Of a stretch of DNA of 64,000 nucleotides, positions 16,292-24,299 are shown piece by piece; position 1 is the first letter of the stretch, and each line of letters begins with the position of its first letter. Source of the DNA: Sporosarcina ureae (GTDB lineage: Bacteria; Bacillota; Bacilli; Bacillales_A; Planococcaceae); NCBI RefSeq assembly GCF_002101375.1, contig NZ_CP015207.1:1044001-1108000 (forward strand), given 5' to 3'. The position numbers and the translations under genes were made by a program. Under the pieces are notes generated by a model. It worked only from the letters and a program-made list of their open reading frames with translations. It ran no database searches and was not told the DNA's origin.

Positions 16292-17551
16292 TTACTCTTT
16301 GAACAACAATGCTTTACTAGTCGGATAAGTTGGGAACTGATTCATCGGAATCGTCCAATCTTGCTCCGGTACAGTAAATTCGTATTTATTCACTAACTGG
16401 TCAGAAAAGACGCGCATGCTGTGAAGAGTAATCCATTCGCCCGCACAACGGTGCATTTCTCTGAACTTCCCGCCACCTTGTGCAATCATTTCATATTGCT
16501 CTTTATAAGAAATATCTTTCGCTTTCCCTACATATCGCCTACTGTCAAACTGTTCTGGAGAAGCGATAGTTCGCTCATCATGGTTACTTCCGTAAAGATC
16601 TAGCACTACCCAGCTATCTTTCGGAATCAAGTACCCATCCACTTCTACATCCTTCACAGTAATCGCAGGTAGCATAGGGAAAAATGGATAGTAACGACGC
16701 ATTTCTTGAATGAAAGAATCTTGTAAGTTGTCAAAATCAGCTTTTAACTCTTCAAAAACATCTTTCTTAGCGAAAAGTGCGTGCCCCATCAATGCCACCC
16801 AGACGGTTAATGCTACAGTTGGGCGGATGATATTTAACAACTCAACTGCTGCTACCTCCACCGGTAACAACTCTCCGTCAAGTTGGGTCGCATTGGCAAA
16901 AGCATATAAAGCCAAATGTTCTTTTCCTGGAACGGGGTGCTTTCTTGCTTCTTCTATGAGATCCTGAGCCCATTTTTCGGACTCCTTACGATCCGCTATT
17001 CCTTTTACGTGATCAACAGGCGAAGTAACCGCGCCACTAATCATGGAAATTTGGTTTCGTGCAAGTTTTTCTACCAGTTTTGCATCAAACTTTTCCAAGT
17101 TAATACCAGCCCATTCCGAGATGGTAGTAAACAACACTCTATTCGCGAGGTCAAACAACTCAAATTCACCGTGCTGTTTATCTAACTCCTTTGACACATT
17201 TTCCGCTAACAACTCATGGTACGCTTCCATTCTATCGGGCGTCATCAAATCCATGAAATAGTTCTTGCGGTGATGATGCTCTTCTCCATCTAACGTCTGG
17301 ACACCGTCTTCACCAAACAAAGTTTTCAACACCGGTTTAGGCATAGCTCCAGTTCGTTTAAAATACTTCGGATTATAAAATGTACGAGCAGCTTCTTCCC
17401 CGTAAATGACCGTTATGTCCTTCGTTAAAAAATTAGCTTTTACAACGGGTGCCCCAACGTCTTCGCGCAGCTCACCTAAAAGATGATATCCTGAATTCAT
17501 CAGTTCCTTCACATCGGTTAATTTAACTTTTGTTTCGGGTACTTGTTTCAT
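16292..17551 (-). CDS. Cytochrome P450, CYP152 fatty-acid peroxygenase family
   Basis: A 419-aa soluble P450 of the CYP152 group, which uses H2O2 directly to hydroxylate fatty acids at the alpha or beta carbon. The heme cysteine is in EMHRCAGEW (Cys369). The I-helix carries IIRPTVAL, where the arginine (Arg243) pairs with the fatty-acid carboxylate, in place of the acid/alcohol pair of ordinary P450s. Residue 85 is glutamine (EDGVQTLDG), as in Bacillus P450-BS-beta, rather than the histidine of the alkene-forming OleT. By analogy this predicts mainly hydroxylation, not decarboxylation. Start ATG 17551 follows AGGAG. It is a single gene with its own terminator, and no redox partner is needed. 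Confidence 0.92.
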   Translation of the reverse strand: MKQVPETKVKLTDVKELMNSGYHLLGELREDVGAPVVKANFLTKDITVIYGEEAARTFYNPKYFKRTGAMPKPVLKTLFGEDGVQTLDGEEHHHRKNYFMDLMTPDRMEAYHELLAENVSKELDKQHGEFELFDLANRVLFTTISEWAGINLEKFDAKLVEKLARNQISMISGAVTSPVDHVKGIADRKESEKWAQDLIEEARKHPVPGKEHLALYAFANATQLDGELLPVEVAAVELLNIIRPTVALTVWVALMGHALFAKKDVFEELKADFDNLQDSFIQEMRRYYPFFPMLPAITVKDVEVDGYLIPKDSWVVLDLYGSNHDERTIASPEQFDSRRYVGKAKDISYKEQYEMIAQGGGKFREMHRCAGEWITLHSMRVFSDQLVNKYEFTVPEQDWTIPMNQFPTYPTSKALLFKE

Positions 17552-17673
17552 TCATTCTCACTCCTGTTATATTTTCATATATCATGCAGTACATTCATGC
17601 GTTACTGTTCTATTACCTCATATGTACTCTAATAAACATTATAGGAATATATTATGTATGCACAGGAACAAAA

Positions 17674-17742
17674 GGTACCAGGTCCACGCACAACTCTAGT
17701 TCAATTCAGAATTGTTTCTAATTTGTATCAGGACCTGGTACC
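17674..17742. repeat. Family A palindromic element, copy A8
   Basis: GGTACCAGGTCCACGCACAA ... TTTGTATCAGGACCTGGTACC. Almost identical to A9 (23203-23271); both precede the same hairpin and speB end, so they are duplicates of one locus. Confidence 0.9.
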
Positions 17743-17751
17743 CACACAAAA

Positions 17752-17788
17752 AGCCATGCAACGAATAAAATATATTCGCTGCATGGCT
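17752..17788 (-). terminator. Copy of the ureohydrolase terminator
   Basis: AGCCATGCAACGAATA / TATTCGCTGCATGGCT stem, matching the terminator at 23276-23319. Confidence 0.8.
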
Positions 17789-17801
17789 ATAGTAGTTTCT
17801 A

Positions 17802-17940
17802 TTAGTTCGTATGCTTTTCTTTGTTTTTAAGAATATGACCCATAAAGTTCAACATCGTCATAGCGGCCACCCGAGTCGTGGCGCCAGTAGGATCATATTG
17901 AGGAGCAACTTCAACTAGGTCGAAACAAACGGCATCTCCC
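17802..17940 (-). pseudogene. Duplicated 3' end of the ureohydrolase gene
   Basis: About 140 bp closely matching the last codons of the ureohydrolase gene (23333-23470), including a stop codon and the conserved tail VEVAPQYDPTGATTRVAAMT. It stops abruptly at ~17940, where lysR-like sequence begins. Confidence 0.9.
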
Positions 17941-18002
17941 CCTATTCAAGACTTTATTGAATCACTCTTCAATTTTCTAAAGAGATTCTTGTTCGTAAGT
18001 GA
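17941..18002 (+). pseudogene. Duplicated 3' end of the LysR regulator gene
   Basis: Matches 26571-26632, the last ~20 codons of the LysR gene (from PIQDFI onward), with a one-base deletion that shifts the frame. Similarity continues weakly past the stop to ~18060. It is joined directly to the speB fragment, so the region between them in the intact locus (~3.1 kb: most of speB, the carrier and most of lysR) is missing. Confidence 0.85.
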
Positions 18003-18070
18003 TGGATTATTGGAAATGCGCCAACTATTATTGCGGTTCGGCCTGGTAGCTACCATTTTAAAAATCAACA

Positions 18071-18102
18071 AGTCCCGAAACAATCAAGAATTGTTCCGGG
18101 AC
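18071..18102 (-). terminator. Terminator of SLH protein 3 gene
   Basis: AGTCCCGAAACAATC / GAATTGTTCCGGGACCT stem right behind the stop codon, then a T-rich stretch on the minus strand. Copied at 3289-3323. Confidence 0.75.
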
Positions 18103-18111
18103 CTCGTATAT

Positions 18112-19206
18112 TCACTTATTTTTTTTCACACGTTTCACCAATCCATATAGCTCTTTCCCCGAACTATCCACTCGTTGAATCAGTCCAATATCTTTCGCGT
18201 AGTATTCGAATACTGTTTTATTATCCCATGGCATATAATTCTCAATTACTAGCACGTCACGGTACTCTATTTTACGAACAGTCTTCACAGCACTCGTGTC
18301 TGTAATCCAAATATTCCCGTAGCTAACCGGCCCGATATCGTTTGCACTGTGGATCTGAGTAACAACAAAAGGAGACGGAATGTATTGATCATAGTGGAAC
18401 CAATCATCGTAAGCTTCTGCGTAAGACCAGGAGTTTTGCATATAGCCTAGACGAGGAATTGATTCATGTTTCGTTTCATTGTGTATACGCCAATAAGCCA
18501 AGCCATTTTCTTCTTTTCTATCATATTCATAGCGATAATTACTAGAGCCGTCTGTGTAGTAATACGTATAATTCGGATCGGGCATAATATTCATCGCTCT
18601 CGTTGTAAGTGCGCGGGCTAGAAATGCCGAGAAATGCGAACGTGTAATGAGCTGTTTCGGTTTGAATGTACCGTCTGGATATCCAGTGGCGATATTGTTG
18701 GACGACACTCTCAAAATATCTGTGTGAAACTCAGAATGAGGAGGGACGTCACTGTACCGCGGACTTTCTGCTCCCTTTTTATGCACCTTCAAATTAAATG
18801 CTTTACTCATCAACCTTGCCATAAATGCGCGAGAAATACTGGATTCGGGTTTGAAGTTCACCGCATTTGAAAACAGTCCCGCATTATACGCAGCCGCTAT
18901 TTCATTGTAATAGGGATGGGATTTGGGTACGTCCTTATAGTTAGGATCCCGCAAATTCGTCATTGGAAGATCCAATGCCTGAACAAGCATTGCAGCAATA
19001 TGCTTCTTTGCTATTGGCTCATTCGGCTTAAATTTCCCGTCCGGATACCCGCTTATAATTCCGCGGTCTGCCAAGTAATTGACTTCCACGTACAGCGACG
19101 ACGTATTCTTATTCATGTCTTTAAAACTTGCAGCTTGTACATTCTGCATCGTTCCTGTTACAGCCATTAGAAACATCACACACACCACAATCCACTTTTT
19201 CAACAA
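18112..19206 (-). CDS. SLH-domain cell-surface protein 3
   Basis: A ~364-aa exported protein. Signal peptide VVCVMFLMAVTGTMQNVQA, then three SLH domains: FKDMNKNTSSLYVEVNYLAD with IISGYPDGKFKPNEPIAKK; YKDVPKSHPYYNEIAAAYN with FKPESSISRAFMARL; and YSDVPPHSEFHTDILRVSS with TGYPDGTFKPKQLITRSH. The C-terminal ~150 residues (rich in Tyr and Trp, e.g. YTYYYTDGSSNYRYEYDRKE) are not recognised. The start is TTG 19206 (or 19203) with a G-rich ribosome binding site 6 bases upstream. The extreme 3' end of this gene exists as a second copy at 3331-3441. Confidence 0.87.
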   Translation of the reverse strand: MLKKWIVVCVMFLMAVTGTMQNVQAASFKDMNKNTSSLYVEVNYLADRGIISGYPDGKFKPNEPIAKKHIAAMLVQALDLPMTNLRDPNYKDVPKSHPYYNEIAAAYNAGLFSNAVNFKPESSISRAFMARLMSKAFNLKVHKKGAESPRYSDVPPHSEFHTDILRVSSNNIATGYPDGTFKPKQLITRSHFSAFLARALTTRAMNIMPDPNYTYYYTDGSSNYRYEYDRKEENGLAYWRIHNETKHESIPRLGYMQNSWSYAEAYDDWFHYDQYIPSPFVVTQIHSANDIGPVSYGNIWITDTSAVKTVRKIEYRDVLVIENYMPWDNKTVFEYYAKDIGLIQRVDSSGKELYGLVKRVKKNK

Positions 19207-19449
19207 TAGATGCCCCCCATAAATTCATTTTTTGCACACCCTATATATGTATGATTGGCGCAAGGTACATATGCATAATAAAAGAGAACTATTTAATAAA
19301 CTTTGTTTACTCAATGCCGAACTGGACACGGAGCCCCACTTGAGTTCCGTGTCTTGATACAATTTCAATTTAATGACAATATAGTACTTGAAGTAACACC
19401 TGAATTTTTCTGAGTTGTGTTGGAATCTGTTACCTCATCTAACGAATAA

Positions 19450-19480
19450 GAGCTCCCAACAGTCAATCTGTCGGGAGCTC
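19450..19480 (-). terminator. Hairpin behind the MFS transporter gene
   Basis: GAGCTCCC / GGGAGCTC stem with extended pairing, 12 bp after the transporter stop; no long T run, so weak or assisted termination. Confidence 0.55.
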
Positions 19481-19491
19481 GTAGAAACTGA

Positions 19492-20835
19492 TTATTCGCG
19501 TACCTCTGCTGCAGTAGTGAGCAATGGTTCCGCGGACACGCGCGGTTTGACCTCTTCTTCATGGACAGTTTCATCGTAATGCGAAACTTTTCTCGTGTCT
19601 GGTGAGAATATGGCCAAAACTAGCGAAACGAGAAGGGCTACTATCATGAATCCGCCGAAAATCCATGGAGATGGGCCGTAATTAGCCGCCATGGCAGTCC
19701 ATAACATCGGTCCGAACCCGACAATCGCAGCGGCTATTTGATACCCGAGGGACATCCCTGTATATCTGACATTCGCAGGGAACAGCTCTGAGAAAAATGT
19801 CCCTTGTGTCGCAAAAATTGCAGCCCAGACGACACCGAGCAATACGATCTGCATGATGAAGAATGTGGACGTACTGCTTGAAATGCCGATGAAATACGGA
19901 ATTGCCAGCACCAGCATGCCGATCAACCCAGAAATATAAATTACTTTACGTCCGATGAAGTCAGACAGATATCCAACAACAGGTATTGTGATCAGCATCG
20001 TCGCACAGCTCAGCGAAAGTGCAAGCAGTGCCGTGTCCCGTGAGTAGCCGATATACGTTGTAGCGTACACCAGAATAAATGACATTAGGAATACGTTGAA
20101 AAAGCCGTCGCCCAGTTTAAGACCGATGATTCGGAACATATCCTTGGAATTGTTTCTGAACAGCGTCAGTACTGGCATCTTCTCAATATTGCCAGATTCT
20201 TTACGCTGCTGAAATTCTGGGGTTTCTTCGATGCTACTCCGTATCCAGAGAGCAAGTACGATGAGTACCCCGCTGAACAGGAACGGAATTCTCCAGCCCC
20301 ATGCCATGAACTGTGCTTCCGTAGTGAAGCTGTTAATAAGTGTGAAGCTGAATGTACCAAGCACTAGCCCGATCGGTACGCCTAGTTGTGGGATCGAACC
20401 GAACAACCCGCGTACTCCTTTGCTGGCATTCTCCGTAGCAAGAAGGACAGCTCCGCCCCATTCTCCCCCAAGAGAAATCCCCTGAATCAACCGCAGTATG
20501 ACAAGCATGGCTGGTGCCAGGATACCGACTGCCGCGTAGGTCGGCAGCAATCCAATCAAGAAAGAACTACCGCCCATCCCGATGAGCGTGATCATCAAGG
20601 AAGCTTTCCGTCCAATCCGATCTCCCACATGGCCAAATATAATACTGCCTAGCGGTCGTGCTGCATATCCCGCTCCGAATGTGGCAAATGCAATCAGAAT
20701 GGAAACGGCGGGATTTTCATTCGGGAAGAAAAGTGTGGTAAATACAATTCCAGTGGCTGTTCCGTATAAGTAAAAGTCATACCATTCAATAATGGAACCT
20801 GACAAACTTGCCAACAATATTTTAATCTTTTTCAT
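19492..20835 (-). CDS. MFS transporter, metabolite:H+ symporter (MHS) family
   Basis: A ~447-aa, 12-helix proton symporter. It has the N-terminal MHS signature SGSIIEWYDFYLYGTATGIVF, the loop 2-3 motif GHVGDRIGRKASL, and LIQGISLGGEWGGAVLLATE in helix 4-5; these occur in ShiA, KgtP and ProP-like carriers of organic acids or betaines. The short cytoplasmic C-terminus is acidic. It follows the acyl-CoA ligase gene in the same direction with a 14-bp gap and good ribosome binding site, so it probably imports the acid that the ligase activates, under control of the divergent TetR regulator. Confidence 0.88.
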   Translation of the reverse strand: MKKIKILLASLSGSIIEWYDFYLYGTATGIVFTTLFFPNENPAVSILIAFATFGAGYAARPLGSIIFGHVGDRIGRKASLMITLIGMGGSSFLIGLLPTYAAVGILAPAMLVILRLIQGISLGGEWGGAVLLATENASKGVRGLFGSIPQLGVPIGLVLGTFSFTLINSFTTEAQFMAWGWRIPFLFSGVLIVLALWIRSSIEETPEFQQRKESGNIEKMPVLTLFRNNSKDMFRIIGLKLGDGFFNVFLMSFILVYATTYIGYSRDTALLALSLSCATMLITIPVVGYLSDFIGRKVIYISGLIGMLVLAIPYFIGISSSTSTFFIMQIVLLGVVWAAIFATQGTFFSELFPANVRYTGMSLGYQIAAAIVGFGPMLWTAMAANYGPSPWIFGGFMIVALLVSLVLAIFSPDTRKVSHYDETVHEEEVKPRVSAEPLLTTAAEVRE

Positions 20836-20849
20836 GAAAAGTCTCCCCT

Positions 20850-22409
20850 CTATTTAACTGGAATGTAATTTACCAACTTATTTTTTTGGATCTTGCCGAC
20901 GGAAGTTCGTGGAAAATTATCTAAAAAATCAATGGAATCAGGGACTTTGAATTTAGCCAATTGTGCTTGGCAATGTGCCAGCAGCTCATTCTCCGTAACG
21001 TACATTTCTTCATTCAAAATAACGAAGGCTTTAATCGCCTCATCGCGCATATCGTCCGGCACACCGATCACTGCTGCTTCGTACACAGCTGGATGGGAGG
21101 CTAAAGCACTTTCCACTTCAATGGTAGCTACATTTTCCCCGGATCGCTTGATCATATCTTTTACGCGGTCTACAAAATAATAGTATCCATCTTCTCCAAT
21201 ACGGGCATTATCGCCTGTGCGAAGCCAGCCGTCCTGTATCGTTTCTTCGGTTGCCAGCTGATTCCGTAAATACTTTTTCATAATGGTGCGTCCCGGATGA
21301 CCTTTGACCAAGATCTGTCCCGAAGCGCCTTTTTGAACTTCATTACCTTGTTCATCGACCAACTTCACTTCGTACGCGAGAGTCGGTCTGCCAATGCTTT
21401 CATTCTTGCATACGCTGTGTAGCGGATTCATTAGCGGAATACCTATCGTTTCTGTCATCCCGTACAGCTGACTCAATCTGACACCGGCGAGTTCTTTAAA
21501 GCGGTTCAACTGTTCTGCCGCGACATTTTGTGCGAAGATAATTGTGTGGAGAGTGTTCTTGATTACGTTTTTTGATTCGTTTTTAGCTAAGATCATGCGA
21601 ATAGGCGCAGCGAACAGTGAACCGACTGTAGCTTGCAGCTGATTGGCTTGCTCAAAATAACGGGATGCGCTGAACTTTTCGGTTAAAGCTATTGAAGCGC
21701 CAACGGTTAAAGCCGACATGGTAGAATAATATTGAGCGTTACCGTGGAACAACGGAAGCACGATAAAGGTCCGGTCGTTGGCAGTCAGCTGTAAGTTTAA
21801 CGCCATCTGTTCACCGACGAATAAATAGTTGGCATGCGTGACACATACACCTTTAGGTTTTGAAGTAGTGCCTGATGTGTATAGAATGGCGACGGTATCT
21901 TCATTATGAAGCTCAGGCAACGCATGCTTGCAACCGCTTTCAAAAGCTAGCGCATCATCGTAGGAGAAATAACCATCAACAGGCTGGCTTCTTGTAAGCA
22001 TTCTGTAACGGATGGCGGGGCAGTGATTTCCCAAATCCGTGAACTTATCTAGATAAGGCTGTTCTGTAATCAACATCACAGAATCGGAATTAGAGATAAT
22101 GTAGATCATCTCACTCGTAGGAGATAAAATATTCGTAGGCACCATGACGGCCCCTATATTCGCCAAAGCAAACCAAATTGTATAAAATTCCAAATTATTC
22201 GGCATGTGTAATGTAACATGCTCTCCTTTTCGGATTCCCAAGTGGAGGAAATATCGACTCAGCCGATCCACTTCATCCTCAAATTCTCTATAGGTTTTTT
22301 GTGAGACATGACGATCAGCGTCTTCGAATAAAAACAATGTTTTGTCAGGATGCTGATGCAATTTCTCATTTAACAGGTCACGAAGTGTTCTTTCACCTAC
22401 ACAATCCAT
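20850..22409 (-). CDS. Acyl-CoA synthetase, AMP-forming (CaiC-like)
   Basis: A ~519-aa ATP-dependent carboxylic acid:CoA ligase of the ANL superfamily. Motifs: P-loop ILYTSGTTSKPKGV, LYGMTETIGIP, GWLRTGDNARIGEDGYYYFVDR and the catalytic lysine in FPRTSVGKIQK near the C terminus. Several blocks resemble CaiC, the crotonobetaine/carnitine-CoA ligase (LGIRKGEHVTLHMPNNLEF; DEAIKAFVILNEE), but similar blocks occur in other medium-chain acid ligases. The start is ATG 22409 because AGGAGGG lies between it and the upstream ATG 22427. It heads the operon with the MFS transporter. A sigma-A promoter and a double palindrome lie directly upstream. Confidence 0.88.
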   Translation of the reverse strand: MDCVGERTLRDLLNEKLHQHPDKTLFLFEDADRHVSQKTYREFEDEVDRLSRYFLHLGIRKGEHVTLHMPNNLEFYTIWFALANIGAVMVPTNILSPTSEMIYIISNSDSVMLITEQPYLDKFTDLGNHCPAIRYRMLTRSQPVDGYFSYDDALAFESGCKHALPELHNEDTVAILYTSGTTSKPKGVCVTHANYLFVGEQMALNLQLTANDRTFIVLPLFHGNAQYYSTMSALTVGASIALTEKFSASRYFEQANQLQATVGSLFAAPIRMILAKNESKNVIKNTLHTIIFAQNVAAEQLNRFKELAGVRLSQLYGMTETIGIPLMNPLHSVCKNESIGRPTLAYEVKLVDEQGNEVQKGASGQILVKGHPGRTIMKKYLRNQLATEETIQDGWLRTGDNARIGEDGYYYFVDRVKDMIKRSGENVATIEVESALASHPAVYEAAVIGVPDDMRDEAIKAFVILNEEMYVTENELLAHCQAQLAKFKVPDSIDFLDNFPRTSVGKIQKNKLVNYIPVK

Positions 22410-22433
22410 TAAATCCCTCCTGTTCATTTGAAT

Positions 22434-22458
22434 AGACCGTAGTCTTAGACTATAGTCT
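22434..22458. promoter_or_regulatory. Twin palindromic operator, probably for the TetR regulator
   Basis: Two adjacent 12-bp palindromes, AGACCGTAGTCT and AGACTATAGTCT (the second perfect), separated by 1 bp. They lie just downstream of the -10 box of the ligase promoter and 25 bp before its start codon, as expected for a TetR repressor site. Confidence 0.72.
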
Positions 22459-22460
22459 AT

Positions 22461-22490
22461 ATATTAATTGAATGTTCACGAGTTTGTCAA
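22461..22490 (-). promoter_or_regulatory. Sigma-A promoter of the acyl-CoA ligase/MFS operon
   Basis: On the minus strand TTGACA, 18 bases, TAATAT, immediately followed by the double palindrome. Confidence 0.75.
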
Positions 22491-22548
22491 TATATTCTGA
22501 AAAATAGTTTTATTTTATGTTAGGTATAATATAATCGGGGGTATTGCA

Positions 22549-23178
22549 ATGAAGAAATCGACTAGACAAATACAGGCGGAGCAGACGAAGAAGCGCATAT
22601 TGGAGACTGCGCTGGAGTTGTTTCGGAAAAAGGGATTCGATAATGTAACCGTAGATGAAATTGTGAAGAAAAGTGAAAGTTCAAAAGGTGCCTTTTATGG
22701 CCATTTCGGTTCAAAATATGATATCTTCATGGAAAAATTCAAAGAGATTGACCAATACTACAAAAAAGTTGTTTCCGTTATGCCGGAAGCGTTAACGTTC
22801 AATGAAAAAGTCCTGTATTTAGTAGAACGACAAATGCATTACCTCGAATTTGAGTTGGGAAAAGACATGATGAGGACGGTCTATGTCAGCGGTCTTATGG
22901 AAAGAGAAGGCAATTTCTTTTCTATACACGACAGAGAATTGTATACCATTCTGGATGATTTTATCGTCACGGCAATCGAAGAAGGAGATTTGCCGGAAGA
23001 CACCAATAATAAAGTTTTGATCCGCATGCTTTCAAGATGTATGCGCGGGCTACTGTATGATTGGCTCTCTTTGGGCAAAGAGTACAATCTGGATGCCGAG
23101 AGCAAGATGTTTTTTTCTACATTCCTCGCGGGACTTCAGTGCGGCAGAGTGGATGCTGTACCTTTAGAGGTGGAATAA
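22549..23178 (+). CDS. TetR/AcrR family transcriptional regulator
   Basis: A ~209-aa repressor. The N-terminal TetR helix-turn-helix is intact (ILETALELFRKKGFDNVTVD then SSKGAFYGHFGSKYDIF); the C-terminal ligand domain is variable as usual. It is transcribed divergently from the acyl-CoA ligase/MFS operon, with a TATAAT box at 22525-22530. The twin AGAC(C/T)(G/A)TAGTCT palindrome between them is the likely binding site. Analogy with fatty-acid-responsive TetR regulators suggests an acyl-CoA or the free acid as inducer; this is inference. Confidence 0.9.
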   Translation: MKKSTRQIQAEQTKKRILETALELFRKKGFDNVTVDEIVKKSESSKGAFYGHFGSKYDIFMEKFKEIDQYYKKVVSVMPEALTFNEKVLYLVERQMHYLEFELGKDMMRTVYVSGLMEREGNFFSIHDRELYTILDDFIVTAIEEGDLPEDTNNKVLIRMLSRCMRGLLYDWLSLGKEYNLDAESKMFFSTFLAGLQCGRVDAVPLEVE

Positions 23179-23202
23179 GGTTAGCCGGATTATCGTATAA
23201 CG

Positions 23203-23271
23203 GGTACCAGGTCCGCACACAACTCTAGTTCAATTCAGAATTGTTTCTGATTTGTATCAGAACCTGGTTCC
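23203..23271. repeat. Family A palindromic element, copy A9
   Basis: GGTACCAGGTCCGCACACAA ... TTGTATCAGAACCTGGTTCC, between the convergent TetR and ureohydrolase genes. Confidence 0.88.
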
Positions 23272-23275
23272 CACA

Positions 23276-23319
23276 CAAAAAAAGCCATACAGCGAATAAG
23301 TTATATTCGCTGCATAGCT
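23276..23319 (-). terminator. Intrinsic terminator of the ureohydrolase/carrier operon
   Basis: Minus-strand stem AGCTATGCAGCGAATA / TATTCGCTGTATGGCT followed by seven or more T, 14 bp after the stop. Confidence 0.87.
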
Positions 23320-23332
23320 ATAGTAGTTTCTA

Positions 23333-24277
23333 TCAGTTAGTATGTTTTTCTTTATTTTTAAGAATATGACCCATAAAGTTCAACATCGTCATAGCTGCTA
23401 CCCGAGTCGTGGCACCAGTAGGATCATATTGAGGAGCAACTTCAACTAGGTCGAAACAAACGACATTTCCTTTTTCAGCGATTCCAATTAAAATGTCATT
23501 TAGGAAATCGAATGAGAAACCTCCAGGTGAAGGAGACCCTGTACCCGTAGCCAATGAAATATCAAAGCAGTCAATATCGATCGTCACATAGTACTTATCG
23601 GCTTTTGGAATTTTATTAAGTATACCTTCTACACCCAACTTAGCGGAATCGCGTGCTGAGATTAGCTCGCTACCGTACGCTTTTGCCGCGTCAAAATCTT
23701 CTTTTCGACTACTCCCTAATCCACGCAAACCGATTTGTACCATATCTTTAATATGATCCATCTCAGACATTCTACGCATAGGGCTGCCGTTTCCTAAAGT
23801 TTGCCCGCCTGGTGCATCTGACCAGTCTAAATGTGCATCTAATTGAATGACGGTGATATCTCCTTCATCCTTTAATGCGCGTGCAACAGGAATGGAAATC
23901 GAATGGTCTCCTCCCATAATTGCAGGAATGGCACCTTTTTCTCGGATTTTTGCTACAGCATATTCAATTGCAGTAAATGCTTGCTCTATATCTCCATGGA
24001 TGACATCCGCATCTCCTGCATCCACGATTTTTACGTCTCCGCCTAAAAATACTTCATCCCGTTCTGGATCATAAAACCCTGCACTGCCACGTGCGTAATG
24101 CGTGGACACTTCTCGAATTCTTCTAGGCCCAAATCGACAGCCACTTAAAAAACCGACACCCGTATCATACGGAACCCCTAGAACTGCGATGTCTGCATCA
24201 ATTTCTTCCCAGTCCGTGCAGATTGGATACTTAGCAAAAGAACAAATTCCTGTGATTGGCATATTAATTTTTTCCAT
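23333..24277 (-). CDS. Agmatinase/arginase-family ureohydrolase
   Basis: A 314-aa binuclear Mn enzyme that should hydrolyse a guanidino group to urea plus an amine. Metal-binding motifs are complete: MGGDHSISIPV, the DxHxD motif in IQLDAHLDWSD, and DIDCFDISLATG. The N-terminal block GVPYDTGVGFLSGCRFGPRRIRE is typical of the SpeB/agmatinase branch. The substrate (agmatine, guanidinobutyrate or another) cannot be told from sequence. Ribosome binding site GGAGG lies 8 bases before ATG. It follows the GltS-like carrier with a ~22-bp gap, as one operon opposite a LysR regulator, suggesting use of an imported guanidino compound or export of a product. Confidence 0.87.
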   Translation of the reverse strand: MEKINMPITGICSFAKYPICTDWEEIDADIAVLGVPYDTGVGFLSGCRFGPRRIREVSTHYARGSAGFYDPERDEVFLGGDVKIVDAGDADVIHGDIEQAFTAIEYAVAKIREKGAIPAIMGGDHSISIPVARALKDEGDITVIQLDAHLDWSDAPGGQTLGNGSPMRRMSEMDHIKDMVQIGLRGLGSSRKEDFDAAKAYGSELISARDSAKLGVEGILNKIPKADKYYVTIDIDCFDISLATGTGSPSPGGFSFDFLNDILIGIAEKGNVVCFDLVEVAPQYDPTGATTRVAAMTMLNFMGHILKNKEKHTN

Positions 24278-24299
24278 TCGTTATTCCTCCATTACTAGT

